Source: Streptomyces cellostaticus (lineage in GTDB: Bacteria > Actinomycetota > Actinomycetes > Streptomycetales > Streptomycetaceae). Taken from it: DNA of 48,067 bases. Position numbers and translations under genes: made by a program. The notes beneath the pieces were generated by a model. That model was not told the origin of the DNA. It saw nothing but the letters and a program-made list of their open reading frames with translations, and made no database searches. The stretch covers positions 1 to 48,067 of the forward strand of contig NZ_KQ948056.1 in NCBI RefSeq assembly GCF_001513965.1. Reading direction: 5' to 3'. Below, in pieces: positions 16,237-24,746 of this stretch; position 1 is the stretch's first letter, and each line of letters begins with the position of its first letter.

Positions 16237-16566
16237 ATGCCCTTCTCGAAGCTGCCGTTCCGCAAGGCGGTGAGCGGGCTGACCGCCGCCACCGCGCTCG
16301 CCCTCGGCGCCACCCTCCTGGCCGCTCCCACCGCCTCGGCGGTCGGCTCCTCCGCGTGCACCAAGAACATCAAGGACCAGACCCTGCAGGTCGTCCAGTG
16401 GGACCACGCCGACATGTACACCAGCCCCAGCTTCGGGTCGAAGGTGAAGAAGTCCGTGTTCGCCGGCAACAGCGTGCGCGTGTACTGCACCGCCAAGAAC
16501 GGTAGCTGGTACTACGGCAAGTTCGGCAAGACCAAGGGCTGGATGGAGGAGCACGCCTTCTTCTAG
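16237..16566 (+). CDS. Secreted SH3-like domain protein
   Basis: 109 aa. A Sec signal peptide (KLPFRKAVSGLTAATALALG ... PTASA) is followed by an about 70-residue bacterial SH3-like domain with two cysteines (SSACTKN and RVYCTAK) likely forming a disulfide, and GSWYYGKFGKTKGWMEEHAFF abridged (KTKGWMEEHAFF), the typical SH3b ending. Such exported SH3 proteins probably bind cell-wall peptides. ATG chosen after CGGGGAA. Convergent with the XPB gene. Confidence 0.85.
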   Translation: MPFSKLPFRKAVSGLTAATALALGATLLAAPTASAVGSSACTKNIKDQTLQVVQWDHADMYTSPSFGSKVKKSVFAGNSVRVYCTAKNGSWYYGKFGKTKGWMEEHAFF

Positions 16567-16583
16567 GCCGTACGCCTTCTTCC

Positions 16584-16636
16584 GGACCAGGTGCCTCTGG
16601 ACCAGGTGCCTTCGCCTGGCCCACGTGCCTTCGCCT
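16584..16636. terminator. Repeat-rich convergent terminator region
   Basis: Direct repeats GGACCAGGTGCCT (16584, 16599) and GTGCCTTCGCCT (16606, 16625) overlap; CCAGG...CCTGG (16602-16619) forms a hairpin usable in both directions. The last copy runs into the XPB stop codon. Confidence 0.45.
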
Positions 16637-18287
16637 AGCCCTCCGCCAGGATCTCGTCCGCGTCCACGATCCGGTACGAGTACCCCTGCTCCGCCAGGAA
16701 CCGCTGGCGGTGGGCGGCGAAGTCCTGGTCGATGGTGTCGCGGGCGACGACCGAGTAGAAGTGGGCCTGGTGGCCGTCGGCCTTGGGGCGCAGGACGCGA
16801 CCGAGGCGCTGGGCCTCCTCCTGGCGGGAGCCGAAGGTGCCGGACACCTGGACGGCGACCGTGGCCTCCGGCAGGTCGATGGAGAAGTTGGCGACCTTGG
16901 AGACGACGAGCACGCTGATCTCGCCCTCGCGGAACGCGTCGAAGAGCTTCTCGCGCTGGGCGTTGGACGTCTCGCCCTTGATCACCGGGGCGTCCAGGTG
17001 CTCGCCCAGCTCGTCCAGCTGGTCGATGTACTGCCCGATGACGAGGATCTGCTGCCCGGCGAAGCGGCGGACGATCGCCTCCGTGACCTTCCGCTTGGTC
17101 TCGGTGGTGGCGCAGAAGCGGTACTTCTCCTCGGTCTCGGCCGTCGCGTAGGCCAGCCGCTCGGAGTCGGTCAGGTTCACCCGGACCTCGACGCAGTCGG
17201 CGGGCGCGATGTAGCCCTGCGCCTCGATCTCCTTCCAGGGCGCGTCGAACCGCTTGGGCCCGATGAGGGAGAAGACGTCCGACTCGCGGCCGTCCTCACG
17301 GACGAGGGTCGCGGTCAGGCCGAGGCGGCGCCGGGCCTGGAGGTCCGCCGTGAACTTGAAGACCGGAGCGGGAAGGAGGTGCACCTCGTCGTAGACGATC
17401 AGGCCCCAGTCGCGGGAGTCGAACAGCTCCAGGTGCGGGTAGACGCCCTTCCGCTTGGTCGTCAGCACCTGGTAGGTGGCGATGGTGACCGGGCGGATCT
17501 CCTTCCTGGTCCCGCTGTACTCGCCGATCTCGTCCTCGGTCAGCGAGGTCCGCTTCACCAGCTCGTGCTTCCACTGCCGGGCCGAGACGGTGTTGGTGAC
17601 GAGGATGAGGGTGGTGGACTTCGCCTGCGCCATGGACCCGGCGCCGACGAGCGTCTTTCCGGCACCACAGGGGAGTACGACCACACCGCTGCCGCCGTGC
17701 CAGAAGTTCTCCACGGCCTGCTTCTGGTACGGCCTGAGCGCCCAACCGTCCTCCAGCAGCTCGATCGGATGCGCCTCGCCGTCCACGTACCCGGCGAGGT
17801 CCTCGGCCGGCCAGCCCAGTTTCAGCAGCACCTGCTTGATCTGCCCGCGCTCGGAGGGGTGCACGACGACGCTGTCCGGATCGATGCGGGCGCCGACCAG
17901 CGGCGCGATCCGCTTGGACTTCAGCACCTCCTCCAGCACCGGCCGGTCGGTGGTGGTGAGGACGAGTCCGTGCGCGGGGTGCTTGCTGAGGGTGAGCCGC
18001 CCGTACCGGTCCATCGTGTCGGCGATGTCCACGAGCAGCGCGTGCGGCACCGGATACCGGCTGTACTGCACCAGCGCGTCCACGACCTGCTCGGCGTCGT
18101 GTCCGGCCGCCCGCGCGTTCCACAGTCCGAGCGGCGTGACCCGGTAGGTGTGGATGTGCTCGGGGGCCCGCTCCAGCTCGGCGAAGGGCGCGATGGCCCG
18201 ACGGCAGTCGTCGGCCCGCTCGTGGTCGACTTCCAGGAGCAGGGTCTTGTCGGACTGGACGATCAGCGGCCCATTCACGCGCGGCAC
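16635..18287 (-). CDS. DNA repair helicase XPB
   Basis: 550 aa superfamily 2 3'-5' helicase of the bacterial XPB group. An N-terminal damage-recognition-like domain spans about 1-180; Walker A is LPCGAGKT (205-212), the DEVH box is near 300-303, and the XPB-specific RED motif appears in LVREDGRESD (330-332). Motif VI is EEAQRLGRVLRPK. GTG is the start; a second GTG three codons on is possible. The next gene downstream in transcription order upstream (18348-20987) is the usual actinobacterial partner, so they may act together in DNA repair. Confidence 0.93.
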   Translation of the reverse strand: MPRVNGPLIVQSDKTLLLEVDHERADDCRRAIAPFAELERAPEHIHTYRVTPLGLWNARAAGHDAEQVVDALVQYSRYPVPHALLVDIADTMDRYGRLTLSKHPAHGLVLTTTDRPVLEEVLKSKRIAPLVGARIDPDSVVVHPSERGQIKQVLLKLGWPAEDLAGYVDGEAHPIELLEDGWALRPYQKQAVENFWHGGSGVVVLPCGAGKTLVGAGSMAQAKSTTLILVTNTVSARQWKHELVKRTSLTEDEIGEYSGTRKEIRPVTIATYQVLTTKRKGVYPHLELFDSRDWGLIVYDEVHLLPAPVFKFTADLQARRRLGLTATLVREDGRESDVFSLIGPKRFDAPWKEIEAQGYIAPADCVEVRVNLTDSERLAYATAETEEKYRFCATTETKRKVTEAIVRRFAGQQILVIGQYIDQLDELGEHLDAPVIKGETSNAQREKLFDAFREGEISVLVVSKVANFSIDLPEATVAVQVSGTFGSRQEEAQRLGRVLRPKADGHQAHFYSVVARDTIDQDFAAHRQRFLAEQGYSYRIVDADEILAEG

Positions 18288-18347
18288 ACCCTTTCCTCTT
18301 CCTCAACGGCCAAACGTCCAGTGTGCCCTATAGGCCGATGATCAGGG

Positions 18348-20987
18348 TCAGTCGTCCGCCAGCTCCGCGACCCCCGTGATCCGGTGCAGCGGATACGTCC
18401 GTACCTCGTCGGCCGTGTGGTCGTACGCCGTCACGAAACCGCCCTCGACGCGGATCGGGGCGATGACGCGCTGGCTGGCGGAACCCTCGGCGTTGACGTA
18501 GCCGATCCACAGGGACCCGCCCGTCAATACGGCGGCCTGCACGGTGGCCAGGGTCTCGGCGGAGGACGTGCGGGGCAGCTTGCCGCCCGCCAGCGGCGCC
18601 CCGGCGGTCTTGCGCGGGGCGGTGGCGGCCAGGTCGCCCGCCCGGATCGCGCGGATCGCGGCCGACAGGAGCGTGCCATCGGGCGGCGGCGGGCCCTCCG
18701 GCACCGGCTCGGGTGCGGTGCGCGGCGGGGTGCGGTGGGCGTCGGCGCGGGTGATCAGCACATCGCCCTCGGCGGACTCGGCGGCGGGCGCACAGCCCAT
18801 CGCGCGCAGGCCCTCCAGCAGCGTGGCCGGGTCCGACTGGGCGGCCAGCACGGTCGGGGCGAGGCGGCGCAGCCGCAGGGCGGCCGCCCGCTTGTCGGCG
18901 AGGATCTCGTTCAGCAGGGCGTCGTCGTCGCAGCGCACGTACGCCGAGGCCGCGCCCACCCGCAGGTGCCCGTGTTTGCGGGCCACGTCGTCGATCAGGT
19001 ACGCGAGCGGCTGCGGGACCGGTGTGCGGGAGTGCGCGGTGAGGAAGGCGTGCAGGTCGGCGGCGGCCCGGCCGGCGTCCAGGGCGCGCCGGACCGAGGC
19101 CGGCGTGAAGCGGTAGACGGTCGCGCCGCCCTTGGACTCGACGTCCGCGAGGACATCGAGCATGGCGGCGAGGGGACGCTGCAGCGGGCCGGGGGCCACC
19201 GCCGTCAGGTCGGCCTGCAGCAGCACATGGTCCAGGGGTTCGGGCAGCAGGGGCGCGAGGAGGCGGGCAGCGGCGGTGGTGGCGACGGCCTGCTCGGCGG
19301 GGGAGCGGGGCTCTACGGGGGCGGCCGGGCGGTGGTGGACGGGGAGTTTGTCGCCGGGACCGGAAGCCCCCGGGGCGCCGAAGGGCTCCGGGATGCCGGA
19401 GCCGGCCGATGTGGCTGATGCAGTGGATGTGGCCGATGCGGCCGAGGTGGCTGGTGTGGCCGCCGGTGCGCCCAGCAGCACCCGCCCGTGCGCGGACAGC
19501 GCCCCGCGTCCGGTGATGCCGAGCTGTTCCGCCTCCGAGAGGGTCCAGCGGGCCAGCCGGGAGCGCAGATCGTCGTCGCCGCCGTCGCTCCCCCACGCTC
19601 GGCTCCGCTCGCGCGGGGCGTCCTTCGCCTGACCGCGCAGCGGCCGTTCCCAGCGCAGCCGGGCCAGCACCGACTCGGCGCTCGGGGCGGTGCCCTGCGG
19701 CAGGCCGGCCAGCAGGGTCAGCACCCGGTGCCGTACCTCGGGCGCGGCGGACCGGTCGAGTCCCGGCCCCAGCGCGGACAACGTACGGTCCTTCGCGTCC
19801 CGCCCGCCGACCAGCCCCGGCGTCCGGGTGGCCGTCAGCCAGGCCTCGGCGAGCCGCGCCCAGCGCTCGGCGGGGGGCCGCTCCAGCCACTCGTCGTAGG
19901 CGGGGGTGGCCGCGTACCGCTCGTCGGCCTCGCCGTCGGAGGCCAGCAGACCGGCCGCGTAGGCCAGTTCGACCCAGAAGGCGGCGACCGGTTCCGGCAC
20001 GTCCAGGGCGACGGCGGTCCGCTTCAGGTCCCGCACGCTCAGCCCGCCGGCCCGCAGCACGGTCGGGCCGCCCTCGTCCCAGTCCTTCAGCAGGTCCTCG
20101 ACGGTGGCCAGCGCGGTGTACGCCTGCCCGGCCGCGGTGGCGTCCACCACCTGGGGAGCATGCGTGGCGGCCGGCTCGACGGCGGGCGGCAGCGGCTCGG
20201 GCGCACGGTGGGCAAGGCCCTCGCGCAGATGCAGGGCCACTTCGCGGGGCAGGACGACCGTGCCCGGGGCGGTCGGCAGCAGCAGGCCGCGGTCGAGCAG
20301 CCAGCGCAGATGGGCGGCCGGGTCGGGGGTGACCTGACCGTACGGCGGCCCCCACACCAGCCGGGACAGCACCTCGCGGGAGGCCTGAGGGGCCTCGGCG
20401 AGCAGCGCGGACATCGTCTTTCGGTCGGTGAACCGGGCGGTGAGCGCGGCCACCGCCGAGACCGAGTCGTGCGTCGAGGTCAGCCCGGCGGCGGTGACGA
20501 TCTCCTGGATCCGCCCCGGGGACATGCCCGAGGTGGCCTCCTGCACGGTCGGGCCGAGGCCGGTCGGGGAGGGGTGCTGCGCGGACGGGGCGAGCAGCTC
20601 CCGTGCCGTCCGCACCAGGCGCAGCTGCTCGTCGTCGCCCCACACGAGGGCCTGTTCGCGCAGGGTGCCGATGGCGCGGGGCAGCGCGGCGGCCACGGTC
20701 TCGTCTCCGGTGTTCCCCGCCATCAGACCGAGGACCGTGCTGTACGACGCCGGGTCCGGGGCCACGGCCAGGGCCTCCGCGGTCTGCAGCGCGAAGGCGT
20801 CCAGCCGCTCCAGCGCGCGCAGGACCGAGGCGCGGGTGCCGGCGCGGGTGGCCAGCTGGGTGAGGTCGGTGGGGACGGGGGTGATGAGATCGGGTCGGCT
20901 GCGCAGCAGCGCGGCCAGCGAGGCGTCGTCCCTCATACGGAGCGACTCGGCGAGGGACCGGGGGGCTGAGTGGGCCTCGGGGCTCAT
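18348..20987 (-). CDS. Helicase C-terminal/WYL-ended protein, XPB partner
   Basis: 879 aa. From the ATG at 20987 (MSPEAHSAPRSLAESLRMRD). The protein is mostly helical, wHTH-like units with no Walker A, so it is not itself a helicase. The C-terminus (SLWIGYVNAEGSASQRVIAP ... DHTADEVRTYPLHRI) resembles a WYL ligand-binding domain. A low-complexity Ala/Thr/Ser linker (TPATSAASATSTASATS) is encoded by short repeats at 19401-19466. From memory it resembles M. tuberculosis Rv0862c, neighbour of ercc3. It lies 60 bp upstream of XPB, same strand, likely one operon. Confidence 0.85.
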   Translation of the reverse strand: MSPEAHSAPRSLAESLRMRDDASLAALLRSRPDLITPVPTDLTQLATRAGTRASVLRALERLDAFALQTAEALAVAPDPASYSTVLGLMAGNTGDETVAAALPRAIGTLREQALVWGDDEQLRLVRTARELLAPSAQHPSPTGLGPTVQEATSGMSPGRIQEIVTAAGLTSTHDSVSAVAALTARFTDRKTMSALLAEAPQASREVLSRLVWGPPYGQVTPDPAAHLRWLLDRGLLLPTAPGTVVLPREVALHLREGLAHRAPEPLPPAVEPAATHAPQVVDATAAGQAYTALATVEDLLKDWDEGGPTVLRAGGLSVRDLKRTAVALDVPEPVAAFWVELAYAAGLLASDGEADERYAATPAYDEWLERPPAERWARLAEAWLTATRTPGLVGGRDAKDRTLSALGPGLDRSAAPEVRHRVLTLLAGLPQGTAPSAESVLARLRWERPLRGQAKDAPRERSRAWGSDGGDDDLRSRLARWTLSEAEQLGITGRGALSAHGRVLLGAPAATPATSAASATSTASATSAGSGIPEPFGAPGASGPGDKLPVHHRPAAPVEPRSPAEQAVATTAAARLLAPLLPEPLDHVLLQADLTAVAPGPLQRPLAAMLDVLADVESKGGATVYRFTPASVRRALDAGRAAADLHAFLTAHSRTPVPQPLAYLIDDVARKHGHLRVGAASAYVRCDDDALLNEILADKRAAALRLRRLAPTVLAAQSDPATLLEGLRAMGCAPAAESAEGDVLITRADAHRTPPRTAPEPVPEGPPPPDGTLLSAAIRAIRAGDLAATAPRKTAGAPLAGGKLPRTSSAETLATVQAAVLTGGSLWIGYVNAEGSASQRVIAPIRVEGGFVTAYDHTADEVRTYPLHRITGVAELADD

Positions 20988-21091
20988 CCGGCCAACGGTA
21001 GCCGACCGGGCGGGTGCAGCGGCTCCGGGCGACCGGGAAGAAGCGGTACCTTCCTCAGCGGGGTTCATCGGCGTCACCCCGGAGGGGTTCC

Positions 21092-22144
21092 GTGGGGATC
21101 GAAAGCGACCAGGTCGTCTACGAGTATCTGAGCCGCGTCGGCGATGTCGCTCACCAGCGGCAGCTGCCGTCGGCTGCGCGGATGCGGCTGGTGTCGGAGC
21201 TGCGGAACGAGATCGACCGGCGCCGGGCCAAGGTACCGGTGGACAGTCCCGCCGCCGTGCGCCGCATCCTGGACCTGCTGGGCACCCCGGACGAGGTGGT
21301 CGAGGCGGCGGGCGGCGCGGGGCGGCCGCAGTCGCCGTCCGCCGCCGTACCCGTACAGCGGGAGCCGGATACGCCGGGCACGCCTGATACGGAGGAGCGG
21401 CCCAAGGGCCTGCGCAGGATCGTCCCCCGGCCACGCCCCTCCGCGCCGAAGGCCGAGCCGCCCGCCCCGCGCAACGCACCGTCCCCGCCGCACCTCGCTG
21501 CCGCGCACGAACTCGGGGACAGCGCGACGCAGCCCGACTGGTGGCGGGTGCAGGGCAGCCCGTTCGGACCGGCGGCCGGTGACGACGTCGTACCGGGTTT
21601 CGTCGGCGGGGTGGAAATCCCGGACCTGCTCAAACAACCGCAGAAGGTACGGGCCGAGCCGGAGGAACCAAAGGAAAAAGCCCCGGAGGACCCGCCGCCC
21701 ACCGAGGACCAGCAACCCACCCCCCGCCGCCGCTTCCTGTCCATCCGCCGCCCCCCGCCCCCCGCCCCCGCGGCCCGCCGCCTCCTCCCTCTCCCTCGCC
21801 CCGCGTCCGGCTGGACCAACCCCCTCCTCCTGCTGGCCGCCGCCGCACTGGTCGCCGGTGCCGTGCTCGGCAACTGGGTCGCACTGCTCCTGGGCTGGCT
21901 GATCGCCTACAGCTCCCGCCGGCTGACCCCCGCGGAGTCCAAATGGGCGGTGCTGGGCGTACCCGGCCTCGCGCTGGCGTCCGGCCTGGTCTGGCTGTGG
22001 GGCCGCAGCAGCGGCCGCTGGGGCGCTCCCATCCCCCACGGCCACATGAACGACGCCGTGGCCGAGACCTGGCCCTGGGTGATCCGCAGCGCAGCCATAG
22101 CCTCGGCCCTGTTCCTGCTCTGGCGCTCCCAACGCAAGCACTAG
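21092..22144 (+). CDS. Membrane protein with N-terminal HAAS-like domain
   Basis: 350 aa. GTG at 21092 follows GGAGGGG. Residues about 1-65 (YLSRVGDVAHQRQLPSAARM ... LLGTPDEVVEAAGG) resemble the helical HAAS domain found in membrane signalling proteins. A Pro/Glu/Arg-rich disordered stretch follows (about 75-235), then four hydrophobic segments in the last 110 residues. The HAAS call is tentative; role unknown. Divergent from the XPB-partner gene. Confidence 0.8.
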   Translation: MGIESDQVVYEYLSRVGDVAHQRQLPSAARMRLVSELRNEIDRRRAKVPVDSPAAVRRILDLLGTPDEVVEAAGGAGRPQSPSAAVPVQREPDTPGTPDTEERPKGLRRIVPRPRPSAPKAEPPAPRNAPSPPHLAAAHELGDSATQPDWWRVQGSPFGPAAGDDVVPGFVGGVEIPDLLKQPQKVRAEPEEPKEKAPEDPPPTEDQQPTPRRRFLSIRRPPPPAPAARRLLPLPRPASGWTNPLLLLAAAALVAGAVLGNWVALLLGWLIAYSSRRLTPAESKWAVLGVPGLALASGLVWLWGRSSGRWGAPIPHGHMNDAVAETWPWVIRSAAIASALFLLWRSQRKH

Positions 22145-22149
22145 CACCA

Positions 22150-22385
22150 CCGACAGCGAGCCAGCGGTGCCGGGCCCGCCCGCACGCGCCGACGGCGAGT
22201 CAGCTCAGCTGAGGCCGCCGCCCGCGCGCCGACGGTGAATCAGCCCCACGTGGCCGCCCCGGACCGCCGATGGCGAGTTAGCTCAGCAGGGGGCTACCCG
22301 CGCGTGTCGACGCCGATTCAAACCCTGTCGTCACCACCCGCACCCGCCAACGGCGGTTCAGCCCCGTAGGGGCCACCCGTATCCG
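22150..22385. repeat. Degenerate 40-bp tandem repeat, six copies
   Basis: The anchor GACGGCGAGTCAGC recurs in degenerate form at about 22152, 22191, 22231, 22269, 22309 and 22349, i.e. spacings 39, 40, 38, 40, 40. Each is followed by a GCCCCGTAGGGGCCACCCG-like half. It fills the 327-bp gap between two genes. No coding frame is supported. Confidence 0.7.
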
Positions 22386-22471
22386 GCGGCGGAACTCGCG
22401 CGGGTGGTGCGGGTGGGAACGCAGAAGCCCGGCCGAAGGGCGGGTGTCCGCCAGTAGACCCGCACGGCACA

Positions 22472-23110
22472 ATGTCCCCCATGGCCCTCACCGTCGGCTT
22501 CGACCTAGACATGACGCTCATCGACTCCCGCCCGGGCATCCACGCCTGCTACCTCGCCCTGGCGGAGCGGACCGGGGCGTACATCGACGCCGATCTGGCG
22601 GTGACCCGCCTCGGGCCCCCGCTCGCGGAGGAGCTGGTCAACTGGTTCCCGGCCGAGCAGGTTCCCGCGATGGCCGATCTGTACCGGGAGATGTACCCGT
22701 CGATCGCCGTCACCGCGACCCCCGCCATGGCAGGTGCCAAGGAGGCGATCGAGGCGGTGCGGGCGGTCGGCGGCCGGACGATGGTGGTCACCGCGAAGTA
22801 CGAGCCGAACGCCAAGCTGCACCTCGCGCACCTCGGCCTGGAGCCCGACGTGGTGGTCGGCGACCTGTGGGCCGAGCAGAAGGCGGAGGCCCTGCGCGAG
22901 TACGGCGCGAGCGTCTACGTCGGCGACCACGTCGGTGACGTGCGAGGGGCCCGTGCGGCCGGCACGCTGTCCGTCGCCGTGGCCACGGGCCCGTGCGACG
23001 CCGACGAACTGCGTGCCGCCGGAGCCGACGTCGTACTCGACGACCTCACCGCCTTCCCGGCCTGGCTGACCGCCTACCGCGAGGCCCCCGGCGCAGCTCC
23101 GCGCGCCTGA
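22472..23110 (+). CDS. HAD-family hydrolase (phosphatase)
   Basis: 212 aa. Motif I VGFDLDMTLIDSRPG (nucleophile DxD pair), motif II VVTAK, motif III lysine in AEQKAEAL, and motif IV VGDHVGDVRGA. The cap is small and helical, phosphoglycolate-phosphatase-like. ATG at 22472 and ATG at 22481 are both possible; neither has a strong Shine-Dalgarno. The substrate cannot be deduced. The 3' end overlaps the convergent small membrane gene by 37 bp. Confidence 0.9.
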   Translation: MSPMALTVGFDLDMTLIDSRPGIHACYLALAERTGAYIDADLAVTRLGPPLAEELVNWFPAEQVPAMADLYREMYPSIAVTATPAMAGAKEAIEAVRAVGGRTMVVTAKYEPNAKLHLAHLGLEPDVVVGDLWAEQKAEALREYGASVYVGDHVGDVRGARAAGTLSVAVATGPCDADELRAAGADVVLDDLTAFPAWLTAYREAPGAAPRA

Positions 23111-23337
23111 CGCCGTCCCGCCGCGACCGAGCGGAGCACACCCGCCCCGGCCACGAGGAACCCGACGGCCATGAGCATGCTCAGCCCGAACATGTACGTC
23201 GGAAAAGGCTTCGCACCTAGGAACAGCGGGGCGACGGTGACCAGGGTGGCCACGGCCCCGATGAAGAACACCACTGCACCGGCGCGGATCAGTCGGTCAC
23301 CGGGCCCGGCGGAATTCGTTTGGGTTTTGTCACGCAC
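23074..23337 (-). CDS. Small membrane protein, two TM helices
   Basis: 87 aa from GTG at 23337 (VRDKTQTNSAGPGDRLIR). Two hydrophobic helices (AGAVVFFIGAVATLVTVAPL and FGLSMLMAVGFLVAGAGVL), then a basic Arg/Gln tail. A longer start at 23370 is possible but less likely. No function recognised. It is divergent from the cold-shock gene and shares its promoter region. Confidence 0.75.
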   Translation of the reverse strand: MRDKTQTNSAGPGDRLIRAGAVVFFIGAVATLVTVAPLFLGAKPFPTYMFGLSMLMAVGFLVAGAGVLRSVAAGRRQARGAAPGASR

Positions 23338-23382
23338 CGGACCAGGGTAGTTCCCAGCCCGAGAGAACAACCGGGGGACGTC

Positions 23383-23410
23383 TTGTCACCCGCGCCAAGA
23401 CCATTAGCCT
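23383..23410 (+). promoter_or_regulatory. HrdB-type promoter of the cold-shock gene
   Basis: TTGTCA (23383-23388), a 16-bp spacer, TAGCCT (23405-23410). Predicted start near 23417 gives a leader of about 85 nt containing an 8-bp inverted repeat. Confidence 0.55.
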
Positions 23411-23417
23411 TGGTAGC

Positions 23418-23438
23418 AGCGGGTCACGGCGACCCGCT
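23418..23438 (+). promoter_or_regulatory. Hairpin in the cold-shock gene leader
   Basis: AGCGGGTC-ACGGC-GACCCGCT is a perfect 8-bp stem with a 5-nt loop at the predicted 5' end of the mRNA. It could stabilise the transcript or act in temperature control. Confidence 0.5.
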
Positions 23439-23501
23439 CTAGTGCTATCAAGAGCCGTTTCCGAAGTAGTTTTCCCAACGAGTACGAGGACGAGGACAGA
23501 C

Positions 23502-23885
23502 GTGCCTACCGGCAAGGTCAAGTGGTTCAACAGCGAGAAGGGCTTCGGCTTTCTCTCCCGCGACGACGGCGGTGACGTCTTCGTCCATTCCTCGGTTCTC
23601 CCCGCCGGAGTCGATGCGCTCAAGCCGGGACAGCGCGTGGAGTTCGGCGTCGTCGCCGGTCAGCGCGGCGATCAGGCGCTCTCGGTGACCGTGCTCGACC
23701 CGACCCCGTCGGTCGCGGCCGCGCAGCGCAAGAAGCCGGACGAGCTGGCCTCCATCGTGCAGGACCTGACGACCCTGCTCGAGAACATCACGCCGATGCT
23801 CGAGAAGGGCCGCTACCCGGAGAAGACCTCCGGCAAGAAGATCGCGGGCCTGCTGCGGGCCGTCGCCGATCAGCTGGACGTCTGA
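23502..23885 (+). CDS. Cold-shock domain protein with C-terminal extension
   Basis: 127 aa. GTG at 23502 begins VPTGKVKWFNSEKGFGFL; RNP1 (KGFGFL) and RNP2 (VFVHSS) RNA/ssDNA-binding motifs are intact within the first 65 residues. The C-terminal about 60 residues (KPDELASIVQDLTTLLENITPMLEKG abridged) are helical and not part of the classic CSP, a form typical of Streptomyces. RNA chaperone or transcription antitermination role expected. Six bases separate it from the convergent mqnD stop. Confidence 0.93.
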   Translation: MPTGKVKWFNSEKGFGFLSRDDGGDVFVHSSVLPAGVDALKPGQRVEFGVVAGQRGDQALSVTVLDPTPSVAAAQRKKPDELASIVQDLTTLLENITPMLEKGRYPEKTSGKKIAGLLRAVADQLDV

Positions 23886-23891
23886 TTCCGG

Positions 23892-24746
23892 CTACGGGAA
23901 ATCCAGTGTTTGCGGGCCGAGGGGCGGCAGCAGCCCCTCGGCCGCCGCACGCGTGAGCAGCCCGCGGACCGCCGCATAGCCGTCCTCGCCGAGCCCGGCG
24001 GTGAACTCGTTGACGTACAGCCCGATGTGCTGGTCGGCGACGGCCGGGTCCATCTCCTGGGCGTGCTCCATGACGTAGGGCCGGGAGGCTTCCGGGTCGT
24101 CCCAGGCGGCCCGTACGGAGGCGCGGATGGAGTCCGCGAGCAGGCCGAGGGTCTCGGCCCCCAGCGACCGCTTGGCGATGATCGCACCCAGCGGGATCGG
24201 CAGCCCGGTGCTGCGCTCCCAGTGCTCGCCCATGTCGGCCAGCTTGTGCAGCCCGTAGTTCTGGTAGGTGAAGCGGGCTTCGTGGATGACGAGTCCGGCG
24301 TCCACCTTGCCGTCGCGCACAGCGGGCATGATCTCGTGGAACGGCAGGACGACGATCTCGCCGACCCCGCCCGGCAACGTGTCCGCGGCCCACAGCCGGA
24401 ACAGCAGGTAGGCGGTCGACTTCTCGCTCGGTACCGCGACCGTGCGGCCCGTCAGGTCCGTACCCGCCTCCCGCGTGAGCACGAGCGGCCCGCACCCCCG
24501 CCCCAGCGCACCGCCGCACGGCAGCAGCGCGTACTCGTCGAGGACGTACGGCAGCACGGCGTACGACACCTTCAGGACGTCGAACTCGCCGCGCTCGGCC
24601 ATGCCGTTGGTGATGTCGATGTCGGCGAAGGTCACGTCCAGCGCGGGCGCGCCGGGGACGCGGCCGTGGGCGAGGGCGTCGAAGACGAACGTGTCGTTGG
24701 GGCAGGGGGAGTACGCGATCTGCAAGGACCGCTCACTGGTCGTCAT
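23892..24746 (-). CDS. mqnD: 1,4-dihydroxy-6-naphthoate synthase
   Basis: 284 aa. Acts in the futalosine route to menaquinone, converting cyclic dehypoxanthinyl futalosine to 1,4-dihydroxy-6-naphthoate. The periplasmic-binding-protein-like fold is recognisable from IAYSPCPNDTFVFDALAHG, DITNGMAERGEFDVLKVSY and LVIHEARFTYQNYGL. Starts inside the end of mqnB (14-bp overlap), indicating translational coupling. Confidence 0.95.
   Translation of the reverse strand: MTTSERSLQIAYSPCPNDTFVFDALAHGRVPGAPALDVTFADIDITNGMAERGEFDVLKVSYAVLPYVLDEYALLPCGGALGRGCGPLVLTREAGTDLTGRTVAVPSEKSTAYLLFRLWAADTLPGGVGEIVVLPFHEIMPAVRDGKVDAGLVIHEARFTYQNYGLHKLADMGEHWERSTGLPIPLGAIIAKRSLGAETLGLLADSIRASVRAAWDDPEASRPYVMEHAQEMDPAVADQHIGLYVNEFTAGLGEDGYAAVRGLLTRAAAEGLLPPLGPQTLDFP

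Noticed and set aside
22269..22340. tRNA-like words (GAGTTAGCTCAGCAGG and GATTCAAACCC)
   Set aside because: The D-stem and T-stem do not pair and there is no acceptor stem; the words are explained by degenerate copies of the 40-bp tandem repeat.
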